Assembly (NCBI RefSeq): GCF_031200575.1
Contig: NZ_CP133597.1
Coordinates: forward strand, 1,612,001 to 1,676,000
Source of the DNA: Ferroplasma sp.
GTDB lineage: Archaea; Thermoplasmatota; Thermoplasmata; Thermoplasmatales; Thermoplasmataceae
DNA: 64,000 nt
Direction of reading: 5' to 3'
Position numbers and translations under genes: made by a program. The notes under the pieces were generated by a model. The model was not told where the DNA came from. It saw only the letters and a program-made list of their open reading frames with translations, and searched no databases. Below, piece after piece: positions 28,118-36,562 of this stretch. Position 1 is the stretch's first letter, and the number at the start of each line of letters is the position of its first letter.

Positions 28118-28507
28118 ATGGAAATTTTCAAAAAGGAAAGGATGATAACAACCACTAAAAGTATGGATGATCTTGTCAGGGCTTTTTCAACCTATCTTAC
28201 CGATAACAAATGGAGAGTGCAGAGCAACATACAGCAGGACAAGGCTATACTTCAGGCACAGAAATTTGGCATTCTAAGGGGATTGGTTGCTGCTGACAGG
28301 GCACTTACGTTCGTATTTACACAGGATTCGGGGCAGATTAAGGTAGAGGTTGGAGTCGGGAGGCTCCTTGGGGATCTGGCTGTTACAGCCATAGAGGTTA
28401 TCCTGATTTCTGAGATATTCATAGTTGTGGATATTCCAGAAATTGCATGGTCAGACCATGTGGAGAAGGAGCTTCTGGATGAGCTGCAGAACATAGCCAA
28501 TCAATAA
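28118..28507 (+). CDS. Hypothetical protein, alpha-beta fold
   Basis: A 129-residue protein. Residues 10-90 look like an alternating helix/strand domain (LVRAFSTYLTDNKWRVQSN, then ALTFVFTQDSGQIKVEVGVG), and residues 90-113 form a hydrophobic stretch (DLAVTAIEVILISEIFIVVD) that could be a membrane-associated helix. It ends in an acidic helix (EKELLDELQNIANQ). A second in-frame ATG at 28142 could be the true start. No family is recognised with confidence; this arrangement resembles uncharacterised archaeal proteins whose beta domain is fused to zinc ribbons, but no cysteines occur here. Confidence 0.6.
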   Translation: MEIFKKERMITTTKSMDDLVRAFSTYLTDNKWRVQSNIQQDKAILQAQKFGILRGLVAADRALTFVFTQDSGQIKVEVGVGRLLGDLAVTAIEVILISEIFIVVDIPEIAWSDHVEKELLDELQNIANQ

Positions 28508-28550
28508 TGAATTGGTTAATCCCGATTCTATCTCAGGAAGAATGCTTTTG

Positions 28551-28835
28551 CTATGAATCCATTTTGTTATGGGCCATAATAAAAATAAATCTTATAAATA
28601 AGAATAAAAGGCCTAAGAAGAGCGGATATATTATCCAATAGATGAACAGGTGCTGATACGATGCATTGTCTAATCTCTTTTCCAGAAAAAAGTTAAAAAT
28701 TGCTATGGCAATCGGTTCATAAAAACCAGGGATACTGCTATTACATCGAATGATCTTTTTATCTCTTGAGTTAAAGTTGATTTCATACTTCTGATGTTGG
28801 ATAGAGATTCTTAAATAAAAATATTTCCACTTCAT
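28551..28835 (-). CDS. Putative small membrane protein
   Basis: A 94-residue frame with one strong membrane segment near the C-terminus (residues about 62-88, IYWIIYPLFLGLLFLFIRFIFIM) after a basic, soluble start. The helix could support a real gene, but nothing else is known, and the frame might be chance in this AT-rich stretch. It is on the same strand as the overlapping pair at 29.1-30.4 kb, 245 bases downstream of it. Confidence 0.3.
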   Translation of the reverse strand: MKWKYFYLRISIQHQKYEINFNSRDKKIIRCNSSIPGFYEPIAIAIFNFFLEKRLDNASYQHLFIYWIIYPLFLGLLFLFIRFIFIMAHNKMDS

Positions 28836-29080
28836 GAGACATTGAGCATCGACCTCGTATAATAATTGTGTTTATCCTAACAGTTCCCTCCATCTATTTA
28901 ATGGGATATTATCCAGGATTCATTCATTGCACTGATATATTTTTTAGAATAATTCCTTTTATAGTTGAAAAACGATTCTCTTCCATATCCAGATTCGATT
29001 CCAACATGATTGGCTTTGTGATTATAAAAAAGTGACTGAAAACTCTATTAAATAAAAACCTGAACGTAGTTATTTATATC

Positions 29081-29569
29081 CTATCTGGTTATAAAAATAT
29101 ATATCATATAAAAGGTGAATGGCAAGAACAGAATAGAAAAAAGCACCAACAATAATTCAAAAATTCTGTTATATTTTTTGGTATATTTTTTTATATCGCT
29201 CTTATTATCTAATATTTTGCCATCTATTTTGTTAAAACTATTATATATATTTATGGCAATAAATTCGTATATTGTTGTCAAATAAAAAAATACGTATATA
29301 AATGGTGTCCTGTCCCAAAGGAAAAAACTCACTATATTATTTGCTATATAAAATATTGATATCCTGATTAAAAGGCTTTTAGATCTTTTCATGTCTAATT
29401 GCAGTGGTTTGCCGGGATATATAATAAATTTTATATGATAAAGATCATGAAACCATTTATAAAATACCCCGAAAGTAATGAAAAAAATTACAGCGAGAAA
29501 TACTATAAAAATAACATTCAGTCCGAATTCCATAAATCTCACCATGGAGGTTCTTCGAATGGATTCCAT
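29081..29569 (-). CDS. Four-helix membrane protein coupled to the secreted protein
   Basis: A 162-residue protein with four predicted membrane helices (about residues 14-38, 68-84, 87-109 and 135-160), separated by short basic loops such as KPLQLDMKRSKS and DIKKYTKKYNR. Its start lies inside the last 31 bases of the upstream gene (29539-30375) on the same strand, so translation is probably coupled. No known family is recognised. In this arrangement a small polytopic protein next to a secreted Ala-rich protein may act as a dedicated exporter or self-protection (immunity) protein, but this is only inference from order. Confidence 0.5.
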   Translation of the reverse strand: MESIRRTSMVRFMEFGLNVIFIVFLAVIFFITFGVFYKWFHDLYHIKFIIYPGKPLQLDMKRSKSLLIRISIFYIANNIVSFFLWDRTPFIYVFFYLTTIYEFIAINIYNSFNKIDGKILDNKSDIKKYTKKYNRIFELLLVLFSILFLPFTFYMIYIFITR

Positions 29570-30375
29570 ACACTTTTGTGAGGTGCCATGGCAAATAAGG
29601 GATTTTTACCGAATTTACCTCCGCCTATGGCAAGAGGAACATAGACCCCGCTACTATGCGAATCTGGAGAACCGGTAAATGCACCTTCTTCCCCATATGC
29701 ACCTATATCATAAAAATGCCACCATTGTGTATCCCAGCTTACCCCCAGATCAAAATATACAGTGGGGTCATGCTGTGTATCTGCATATATGTTAAGTGCT
29801 ACATAATCTGCAGCAAGAACTGCAATAACTGGTACGAGTGCTGAATCCGCCAGTGCGGCAAGAAAATCAGAAATTGCTCCTAGCAAGTTGCTACTTCCAG
29901 CAATTACTGCTTCCCCGAATACAGCAACTATATCAGCAGGTGAAGTTCCAGGAGATAATGCAGGAATCTTTATCACCGAAAGTACTGCTTCATGATTTTT
30001 AGGGAATTTATAATAGGTTCCTATGCAATCCCCAGAAACTTCCTTGAAATCCTTTGTACGCTTAACAGTCAAATTCAAATATATGCGATTTCCGTTTGAA
30101 TATACGGAAACAATACCATAGTTGCCGGTTTTAACTATGTGCTGGCTTTGCATGTAATTACCACTGTAGATGAATGTGAGGTTCATATTAATTTCTTGCC
30201 TACCGAAATGATATGTATAATTTTCAGTCTTTATCAACGATTGGTTTTGACCGGTAGTTAAGTCTCCTATCTGTGCCTTATTTGAAACGTGCATATTATC
30301 TGCTGCTGGAACCAGTGCCAGCATGATAAACATAACAGCCACAAAAACACCTATTATTATCCTCCTTTTATTCAT
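29539..30375 (-). CDS. Secreted Ala-rich protein of unknown function
   Basis: A 278-residue protein with an N-terminal signal peptide (basic NKRR, then IIIGVFVAVMFIMLALVPAA). Residues 25-130 have an Asn/Ser/Thr-rich beta pattern. Residues about 140-200 form a long Ala/Val/Leu-rich stretch (for example GSSNLLGAISDFLAALADS and VPVIAVLAADYVALNIYAD) that could insert into membranes. The C-terminal 75 residues are aromatic and Gly-rich (WDTQWWHFYDIGAYG). There is no lipobox or C-terminal anchor, so the mature protein is likely released or held by the Ala-rich segment. It overlaps the four-helix protein downstream. A toxin, bacteriocin-like or surface role is possible, but no family match is claimed. 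Confidence 0.6.
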   Translation of the reverse strand: MNKRRIIIGVFVAVMFIMLALVPAADNMHVSNKAQIGDLTTGQNQSLIKTENYTYHFGRQEINMNLTFIYSGNYMQSQHIVKTGNYGIVSVYSNGNRIYLNLTVKRTKDFKEVSGDCIGTYYKFPKNHEAVLSVIKIPALSPGTSPADIVAVFGEAVIAGSSNLLGAISDFLAALADSALVPVIAVLAADYVALNIYADTQHDPTVYFDLGVSWDTQWWHFYDIGAYGEEGAFTGSPDSHSSGVYVPLAIGGGKFGKNPLFAMAPHKSVWNPFEEPPW

Positions 30376-30699
30376 AATGATATCAATGCATGAATATATA
30401 TAACAATATTAATAAATAGTTTATAAGTTAAACATTTTAACTAGTATAAACCTAATTATTAAATTCAAATAATAATCATAGAGAAATTTAATAGTCAGTC
30501 AAGAAAAAGAGCATTTTAAAAAGATGATGCATAAGTTCATAAATAACAATATAAGTATGTAGATGATTAACCATAACTTCCATACCTACACTCCATAGAA
30601 AGTACACGTGAAGTGATAGAGTAAATACTGTTTTTGTTGCCTTAATCTTATATAAATAAGGAATTTAATATATAATAAAAAATAATCTCATAAAGAAAT
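30376..30699. other. Divergent intergenic region
   Basis: A 324-base AT-rich stretch separates the secreted-protein gene (leftward) and the MFS gene (rightward). Both ends contain TATA-like runs (TATATATAACAATATT near 30394-30409; TAATATATAATAAAAAATA near 30666-30684). No open frame with coding character is seen. Confidence 0.5.
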
Positions 30700-31875
30700 A
30701 TGGTTAAGGAATATTTTTTTGCATTGCCGGTTTACGCCTCAAGATTGATTTATGGAATTAACTGGTTTGCAATAACCCCGGCATTTATCCTTATAGAAAG
30801 CCAGCTCCATCTATCGGAGCTGGAAATAGGATTTGTTGCAACAAGTTTCTTTGCCGGACTCATGCCATTTCAATTTATCGGCGGCATTCTTGCCTCCAGG
30901 ATTTCTCCTAGGTTTATAGTAATAATAGGATTGTTCCTGATCGGTTTATTCTCAATCCTGACAGGCGAATCGGAAAACTTCCTGGAAATCTTTATGTCAC
31001 ATATGTCTGTTGGAATTGGGAGCGCCCTGTTTTCATCCCCTGCACTGGCACTTTTATCGGATGGCCAGGATAGCAGAACTGTATCAAGGCGAACTGGGAT
31101 ATATAATGCATTATTCGGGATCGGATCTGGAATTGGTATTACAGGCTGGATCATTATTGACTCTATCACAGGATGGAGAATTTCCATGTTTATTTCCGGA
31201 ATTCTGGCACTTGCTGTAATACCATTTATGTTTCGGTTCACAGAAAGTAACGGTACAGTGTATAAATCCAGGGACGTACCAGTCACTTTCAAAAAAATTA
31301 TAATGAATAAATACAGGTGGATGCTGGGATTTTCAGCCGGTATCGGTGCACTGTCAGAAACAGTTATAGGTCAGATGTTCGTTTATTATTCTGAAAAAAC
31401 AAAAATCATGAGTCCGCTGGATTCAGGTATTACAGTATCCATTTACTTTATAATGGGAATATTCGGAGGATACCTATACGGAAGACACTTCGGAATGTCC
31501 CATCATAAGACGTTTATTTATGTATTTACGGCTATTGTTACATCATTGCTATTTATATCCATTCCAGCTGTCAGTAATCTGTATATTTTGACGGGCGTTG
31601 TATGGATTATCGGTGCATTGACAGTTGCTCTTCTCACTATGCTCTATTATACAGTTATGTCCATAGATCGTAACAGCAGAAGCATGTCATTTTCCCTGGG
31701 ATTCAATAATTTCATGCAGAAGATTATAGCAGTGGCTTCGCCGGCATTATTTGTATATATAGCATTGAATGCAAATTACTCATATTCCTGGTATATCCTG
31801 GGAATTTCCGGGCTTATTTTAGTATTTTTGTATCCCGGAATATATAAAAATTTCAACATAACCGGAACTGATTGA
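30700..31875 (+). CDS. MFS transporter
   Basis: A 391-residue, 12-helix major facilitator. The region after helix 2 reads FIGGILASRISPRFIV, a weak version of the family motif; helix 4 has GIGSALFSSPALALLSD, and the following loop has VSRRTGIYNALFGIGSGIG, similar to the RxGxxxxxxxxG pattern of antiporters (motif C), hinting at an exporter. It is alone, with a promoter-like AT run 20-35 bases before the ATG. It ends shortly before tRNA-Arg on the other strand. Confidence 0.78.
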   Translation: MVKEYFFALPVYASRLIYGINWFAITPAFILIESQLHLSELEIGFVATSFFAGLMPFQFIGGILASRISPRFIVIIGLFLIGLFSILTGESENFLEIFMSHMSVGIGSALFSSPALALLSDGQDSRTVSRRTGIYNALFGIGSGIGITGWIIIDSITGWRISMFISGILALAVIPFMFRFTESNGTVYKSRDVPVTFKKIIMNKYRWMLGFSAGIGALSETVIGQMFVYYSEKTKIMSPLDSGITVSIYFIMGIFGGYLYGRHFGMSHHKTFIYVFTAIVTSLLFISIPAVSNLYILTGVVWIIGALTVALLTMLYYTVMSIDRNSRSMSFSLGFNNFMQKIIAVASPALFVYIALNANYSYSWYILGISGLILVFLYPGIYKNFNITGTD

Positions 31876-31931
31876 GGCATTGTTCTCCCGGGAAGCCTAT
31901 GGGATTTGCAAGGTAAATACATTTTTCAATA

Positions 31932-32006
31932 CGGGCTCGGTGGGATTTGGACCCACGATCACCGACTTAGAAGGACGGTGCCTTATCCATACTAGGCCAC
32001 GAGCCC
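31932..32006 (-). tRNA. tRNA-Arg (anticodon UCU)
   Basis: Read on the minus strand, the acceptor stem pairs GGGCTCG (32006-32000) with CGAGCCC (31939-31933), all seven pairs matched, followed by discriminator G. The D stem is GCCT/AGGC; the T arm is GTGGGTCCAAATCCCAC. The anticodon loop CTTCTAA gives anticodon TCT (AGA codon). The anticodon stem CCGTC/GTCGG holds a T-T mismatch at positions 30 and 40; the other four pairs are good. No intron or encoded CCA. The mismatch is unusual but tRNAs with one are known. Confidence 0.92.
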
Positions 32007-32096
32007 GCTTCCAATATTTTAGGATATAATATAAGTATTTCTATGGTGTCACCCTGTGGTGCAGATTTTTATACTTTATTCAAATGACCGGTTACC

Positions 32097-32807
32097 ATGG
32101 CTGTACCAGATGACATACCATTTTCTGAATTCGGCAAACCGGAAAAAATTAAAAAAATCAACGGGCGCCTTTCCTTTGACAATGACCTGTACGGATTTCA
32201 GGGGAAGAAGGTCTATCAGTATATATTCCTTTACTGGATTTCAGACGATTCCATAGTAAACAGCGGCAAAAAGACTGTTAAAATATCAGTAAATGGAAAT
32301 CTGCTGCAGCGAAAGGTCCTTTACAGGCAGAACGTTTTCGACAGATTCGGGGACACCAGATGGTCATTCAGCGTTGGAAATTCAATAAATAATGGTATGA
32401 TACTGTGTTATTACCATAACAGGGAAGGGCACAAATCATATGCACACATATTCATTGACCCGGGATTGAAGAGAAAAGCTGCGAAAGCAGTGCAGGAAAC
32501 ACTTGTAAATGCGGCCATGAAATACGGGATGGCCATAAGAGAGGGATATGTATTCTATGAATATATAGACAGCGAGAATTACAGGGATTCAAACACCGTG
32601 GAAGAACACAGTAATGATGAGGACCTGTTCAGCATCCTGGAAATTGATCCTACAGATAATCCAGAATTGATAAAAAACGCATACAGGAGAATGGCGAAGT
32701 TATACCATCCCGATCTAACCACACCTGAAAATGAGGAGGAATATTCAGAAAAAATGAAAAATATAAATTATGCCTATGAAAAATTATATAAAAAATATTA
32801 TAGATAA
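32097..32807 (+). CDS. J-domain protein with unique N-terminal part
   Basis: A 236-residue protein ending in a J-domain (about residues 175-236): DLFSILEIDPTDNPELIKNA, the HPD motif in LYHPDLTTPEN and the terminal helix MKNINYAYEKLYKKY. J-domains stimulate DnaK/Hsp70 ATPase. In contrast to DnaJ the J-domain lies at the C-terminus and there is no Gly/Phe region or zinc domain. The first 150 residues are beta-rich (for example VYQYIFLYWISDDSIV and KSYAHIFIDPGL) and are not recognised; they may recruit a client. The ATG at 32097 comes soon after a TATA-like TTATACTTTATT. It converges with the nuclease gene two bases away. Confidence 0.82.
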   Translation: MAVPDDIPFSEFGKPEKIKKINGRLSFDNDLYGFQGKKVYQYIFLYWISDDSIVNSGKKTVKISVNGNLLQRKVLYRQNVFDRFGDTRWSFSVGNSINNGMILCYYHNREGHKSYAHIFIDPGLKRKAAKAVQETLVNAAMKYGMAIREGYVFYEYIDSENYRDSNTVEEHSNDEDLFSILEIDPTDNPELIKNAYRRMAKLYHPDLTTPENEEEYSEKMKNINYAYEKLYKKYYR

Positions 32808-32808
32808 T

Positions 32809-34038
32809 TTACTGAACCTCAAATTCATGCCCGTTGAACGGTAATATGAATTTGTATTCCGGCAATGATTCCTGAAGTTTTTCCCTCTGGTCGCCGTGGC
32901 ATAATACAACGGTTTCAGGATCCACTCCCTTTATGAATTTTACAAGGTCAGAATGTCCCGCATGTGCAGAAAGATCGAAGAAATCTACTTTCATTGCAGG
33001 TTTTATTGTTGCACCGGCAATCTGGATGGTCCCGTTTTCTATAAGGCTCCTTCCATTTGTGCCATCAACCTGATATCCCGTAAGGAATATTGCCGATTTG
33101 GGATCTTCAGCGAAGGCGTCTATATATCCAAGCACCGGCCCGCCATCAAGCATTCCGGATGTTGTTATAATTATATCAGCTTCCTCTATTGCCTCCTTTC
33201 TCATTCTGTTGTTCCTTACCTGTATTACACGTCCCATTGATTTTCTGAACAGTTTAGGATCCTTTAGGAATCCAGGGGTATCCATGTATATTCCTGATAT
33301 CCTGTTTCCCATGCCGTCCACATATATTCTGTAGTCCATATCCCTGAGTGTCATGATCATTTCCTGGGTTCTTCCTATGGCAAATGTGGGTAAAATTACT
33401 CTTCCGCCGTTTTCGATGGTTTCCCTTATGCTGTCCTTGAGCCTCTGGATAACCTCATCACGATCTTCATGATCCCTGCCGGCATAGGTGCTTTCCATGA
33501 TCAGTATATCTGTTTTCACAGGCTTTGCCCCGTATAAAAGATTTGTGTCCCTTGTGTAAAGGTCCCCTGTGATCATGAAAGATTTAGAATCCTGGAACCA
33601 CCACATTGATGAACCTGGAATGTGCCCTGCACTGTGTGCCACTGCCGTGAGATTGTCCACCTGGAATGGCTGCTCATACTTTGCAGTGACCATAGACTTG
33701 AAGAGGTTGTCAACATCCTCCTCATTGAACATCTTTGTATAGTTCTCCAGCCTCATGATTTTCAGTGAATCCATAAGTATTGGCTTTATGCTGTTGGCTG
33801 TCATCGCCGTGGCATGGAAATTTGCCTCGAAACTATGGTAATACACTGGGAGTGCACCTGTGTGGTCCAGATGCGCATGTGTCAGGAATATGTCGTTCAC
33901 CTTTTCAGGTGGCATTGGATATTCCGGTGGCTTTTCCGGCTCTATGCCGTAATCTATCATTATCTTGCTCTGCTTATCCTCTATCTTTATTGCCAGTCTT
34001 CCGACTTCTTCGGCTCCGCCGAGAAATTTTATTTTCAT
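32809..34038 (-). CDS. Beta-CASP metallo-beta-lactamase nuclease (aCPSF2-like)
   Basis: A 409-residue RNA-processing nuclease of the beta-CASP group. The zinc motif is LTHAHLDHTGALP; other metal ligands lie in AHSAGHIPGSS and ITGDLYTRD. Beta-CASP motifs include the acidic LIMESTYAGRDH, then ILPTFAIGRTQEM, and the His in FFDLSAHAGHSDL near the C-terminus. It lacks the N-terminal KH domains of aCPSF1, and its length fits aCPSF2 (about 420) better than archaeal RNase J (about 450, with a different C-terminal part). A role in RNA 3'-end maturation or decay is likely. It is followed by mtnP upstream on the same strand at a distance of 6 bases. Confidence 0.85.
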   Translation of the reverse strand: MKIKFLGGAEEVGRLAIKIEDKQSKIMIDYGIEPEKPPEYPMPPEKVNDIFLTHAHLDHTGALPVYYHSFEANFHATAMTANSIKPILMDSLKIMRLENYTKMFNEEDVDNLFKSMVTAKYEQPFQVDNLTAVAHSAGHIPGSSMWWFQDSKSFMITGDLYTRDTNLLYGAKPVKTDILIMESTYAGRDHEDRDEVIQRLKDSIRETIENGGRVILPTFAIGRTQEMIMTLRDMDYRIYVDGMGNRISGIYMDTPGFLKDPKLFRKSMGRVIQVRNNRMRKEAIEEADIIITTSGMLDGGPVLGYIDAFAEDPKSAIFLTGYQVDGTNGRSLIENGTIQIAGATIKPAMKVDFFDLSAHAGHSDLVKFIKGVDPETVVLCHGDQREKLQESLPEYKFILPFNGHEFEVQ

Positions 34039-34044
34039 TTTATA

Positions 34045-34818
34045 TCACGCTTTTGCATTTTCTAATCTCAAAGAACATTTGCAATTCCTTTGACCGTTAA
34101 TTTGTGGAACTAGATTATATAACATTTTTGATACCTTTTCTTCGCTTTCCTTCATAATCTGCATTACATCTGAGGCTTCCACTGCCTCATCCTTCCATGC
34201 ATCGTAATCTGTAACTGTTGCAAGCATGCCATAACACATGGACATTTCAGCTGCCAGGTTAATTTCCGGTACAAGAGTCATTCCTATTATATCCGCGAAA
34301 TTTTTAAACATCTTTGATTCGGACCTTGTTGAAAATCTGGGTCCCTCTATACACAGATAAGAACCGCTTCTGTGAACCGGGTAAGATAATTTTTTGCCGG
34401 TTTCATATGCTTTTGCACTTATATCGCTGCAGAATGGGTCTGCCATTGATATATGGTAAACATCAGGGCCATTGTAATATGTTAATTCCCTGCGTTTTGT
34501 AAAATCTATAAACTGATCAGGTATAACTATATCTCCAGGATGGTATTCCTCATTGAGGGACCCAACAGCATTCAGGCCTATAATACGCTCAACGCCTAGT
34601 TTATGCATTGCGTATATATTTGCCTTATAATTTACCATGTGTGGTGGAAAAGTGTGTTTCTTCCCGTGCCTGGGCAAAAATGCAACTTCTACCCCGTTTA
34701 TTTCCCCTATTTCAACGGGAGCTGATGGTTTCCCATATGGTGTTTCAACATCAATTGTTTTCTTGCTTTCCATTATACTGTAAAGGCCACTGCCTCCTAT
34801 TATTCCTATGTATGTCAT
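34045..34818 (-). CDS. mtnP: S-methyl-5'-thioadenosine phosphorylase
   Basis: Splits methylthioadenosine (a by-product of polyamine synthesis from SAM) into adenine and methylthioribose-1-phosphate. The 257-residue protein opens with [11 protein letters not shown], has the phosphate-binding [17 protein letters not shown] and [17 protein letters not shown], and the substrate-region [13 protein letters not shown] and [14 protein letters not shown]. Cys-Ser-Cys-type C-terminal residues ([10 protein letters not shown]) resemble the CxC disulfide at the end of archaeal MTA phosphorylases. The set fits MTAP II; a 6-oxopurine specificity cannot be fully excluded. It is 6 bases upstream of the beta-CASP gene. 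Confidence 0.92.
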   Translation of the reverse strand: MTYIGIIGGSGLYSIMESKKTIDVETPYGKPSAPVEIGEINGVEVAFLPRHGKKHTFPPHMVNYKANIYAMHKLGVERIIGLNAVGSLNEEYHPGDIVIPDQFIDFTKRRELTYYNGPDVYHISMADPFCSDISAKAYETGKKLSYPVHRSGSYLCIEGPRFSTRSESKMFKNFADIIGMTLVPEINLAAEMSMCYGMLATVTDYDAWKDEAVEASDVMQIMKESEEKVSKMLYNLVPQINGQRNCKCSLRLENAKA

Positions 34819-34862
34819 TGTTTATCCCATTAATTATATGTTACTATATCTCACAATAATAT

Positions 34863-35591
34863 TTATTCATTTCTAAATATTTTATCATCCTGCCTTAAAA
34901 GAAATTTATTAATGCCTGATCCATACTGGGCTGCTGTTTTGTTCCTGGAATATATTTCGTCCGGCATATTAATTTTCTTTGCTATTTCGCGGAGGATTAT
35001 CTTATTCCTCGTATCACTTATATTGTCATCCCTGGTTATATTGTGCCTCATTCTAAGAATTCCCGGGGAAAGGTAAGGTGTAATAAGTTCCTTTCCGTAA
35101 TATTCTGCCATTTTCTTTTCCCTGGGAATAGTTACATTGAAAAGCCTGTTCATGTATGTATCGTTTTTCAGCCTGGGATTATCTATAAATCTACGATACC
35201 CATAGAATATTTCATCCGCTCCCTGGCCTGTTACAACGTATTTCTCAGGTATGAAATCCATGAGTATGAAAAGGACAAGCTCATATCCCATTTCCATCCT
35301 TGTAATTTTTGGATCTATTTGCTTCAGCTGTGCTGCATAGCTCTGGATATCAATATCATCCAGTATTATTTTCTTTACATGGATATTTAGAATCATTGAT
35401 GCCTCATCGGCATTTTCTATATCCCTTGAATCTGAAAAGCCTAGGGTATATGGTATGTATTTGTAACCCGAAAGTCCAAGAAGAAGAGAGCTGTCTAAAC
35501 CGCCTGAATACGCAATGGCGCACGGCAGATTTGCAGTTTTCTCAACTGCCGCCTTTAGCTCTTCATAAACATCTTCAACTATATTCTGCAT
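34863..35591 (-). CDS. Stand-alone asparagine-synthetase-like ATP-pyrophosphatase domain
   Basis: A 242-residue N-type ATP-pyrophosphatase. The P-loop is AIAYSGGLDSSLLLGLSG and the second conserved segment is VVTGQGADEIFYGYRRF, both as in the synthetase half of asparagine synthetase B. The N-terminal glutaminase half (about 200 residues) is absent, and the enzyme would need free ammonia or another donor. The C-terminal end has LITPYLSPGILRMRHNI and a cluster of basic residues (SRNKTAAQYGSGI). Such short forms occur in Thermoplasmatales with unknown substrate. The gene is 44 bases from mtnP on the same strand. Confidence 0.7.
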   Translation of the reverse strand: MQNIVEDVYEELKAAVEKTANLPCAIAYSGGLDSSLLLGLSGYKYIPYTLGFSDSRDIENADEASMILNIHVKKIILDDIDIQSYAAQLKQIDPKITRMEMGYELVLFILMDFIPEKYVVTGQGADEIFYGYRRFIDNPRLKNDTYMNRLFNVTIPREKKMAEYYGKELITPYLSPGILRMRHNITRDDNISDTRNKIILREIAKKINMPDEIYSRNKTAAQYGSGINKFLLRQDDKIFRNE

Positions 35592-35722
35592 ATGTTTTAT
35601 TATTCTTATTGATTATTTAAACTTAAGGTTATAGCAACTGGCAACTCAAGTAAAAACTACAGGACACAGGGAATTACCAGTATTTCAGGTCCTATCTATA
35701 CAGAAAAGATTATGAAAAAACT

Positions 35723-36046
35723 ATGAAACATGCAAAAATGGTAGTAGATTCTGGAAATAAGTCCATTGTAATATCCTTATTCTGCCAGCTTGTTGAAAAT
35801 TCAGAGAAAGCAAAGGTTTATAAATTTCTGGATTTTGAGCATGAGGAGGAGCTTAATGATGTATTTTCACTGTTAAAATCAGTGGCAATCGGCATATATT
35901 CAGGTTATGAACAAGCTGTGAAGGAGCTGGAAAGAAAGGAATATCTAAACTGCGAATATATGGATTTGATAAGAGATGACTTTACCGGCAGGGCAAAAGA
36001 TTTTATTGAAAAATATGTGGCTTCTGAATGCGGAGATTATAAATAA
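35723..36046 (+). CDS. Hypothetical helical protein
   Basis: A 107-residue acidic, helix-rich protein without signal or membrane segment (begins MKHAKMVVDSGNKSIVISLF; middle FLDFEHEEELNDVFSLLKS). It has one Cys near each end. No family recognised. It lies on the plus strand 92 bases before ribL, which has its own TATA-like promoter, so the two need not be cotranscribed. Confidence 0.5.
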   Translation: MKHAKMVVDSGNKSIVISLFCQLVENSEKAKVYKFLDFEHEEELNDVFSLLKSVAIGIYSGYEQAVKELERKEYLNCEYMDLIRDDFTGRAKDFIEKYVASECGDYK

Positions 36047-36105
36047 GAGATAAATCTATAAAAATATAAATCATACAATGATTAATATCATGATTAACTA
36101 TCGAA

Positions 36106-36118
36106 TTATTTATAAAAG
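36106..36118 (+). promoter_or_regulatory. TATA-like promoter of ribL
   Basis: TTATTTATAAAAG is centred about 27 bases before the ATG at 36139, the spacing of a leaderless archaeal promoter. Confidence 0.4.
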
Positions 36119-36138
36119 TCAAAGTATTTAACTTATCA

Positions 36139-36558
36139 ATGATAAAGGTGATGGCATCCGGAGTTTTTGATATTTTGCATTTAGGTCATATACATTATTT
36201 AAAGGAGTCAAAATCCTTTGGTGACTATCTGGTGGTTATCATAGCATCAGATTATTACGCTGAAAAACATGGAAAAGAGCTTATTTTCAACGAAAAGGAA
36301 AGGGCACAGATGGTTTCAGAACTCAGGGTTGTTGATGAGGCTGTTGTAGGCCATAGCAATGATAACATATTCCAGACAGTTGCCGAGCAGAAACCTGATA
36401 TAATTACACTTGGCTACGACCAGAAATTCGACGATTCATATATAGAAAGTGAATGCCGGAAGCTTGGGCTCAACACGAAGGTAAAAAGGGTATCTCCTTA
36501 CAATGGTATAATCAACAGCTCATCAAAGATAAGAAAGAAAATTTTAGAAACTATGTGA
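36139..36558 (+). CDS. ribL: FAD synthase (archaeal RibL)
   Basis: A 139-residue nucleotidyltransferase that joins AMP from ATP to FMN, giving FAD. It has the HxGH signature (GVFDILHLGHIHYLKESK) at residues 8-25, NEKERAQMVSELRVVDE, and the C-terminal SPYNGIINSSSKIRK in place of ISSTxxR. Its small size and lack of a flavokinase domain match the archaeal RibL family rather than bacterial RibF. FAD and FMN made in this pathway would serve the glutamate synthase and other flavoenzymes. A related glycerol-3-phosphate cytidylyltransferase is an alternative, but the C-terminal tail supports RibL. Confidence 0.85.
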   Translation: MIKVMASGVFDILHLGHIHYLKESKSFGDYLVVIIASDYYAEKHGKELIFNEKERAQMVSELRVVDEAVVGHSNDNIFQTVAEQKPDIITLGYDQKFDDSYIESECRKLGLNTKVKRVSPYNGIINSSSKIRKKILETM

Positions 36559-36562
36559 GAAA

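Noticed and set aside
28836-29080. RNA gene or riboswitch between the small membrane frame and the four-helix gene.
   Set aside because: No stable stem structures or conserved pattern can be seen by eye; the stretch is simply AT-rich.
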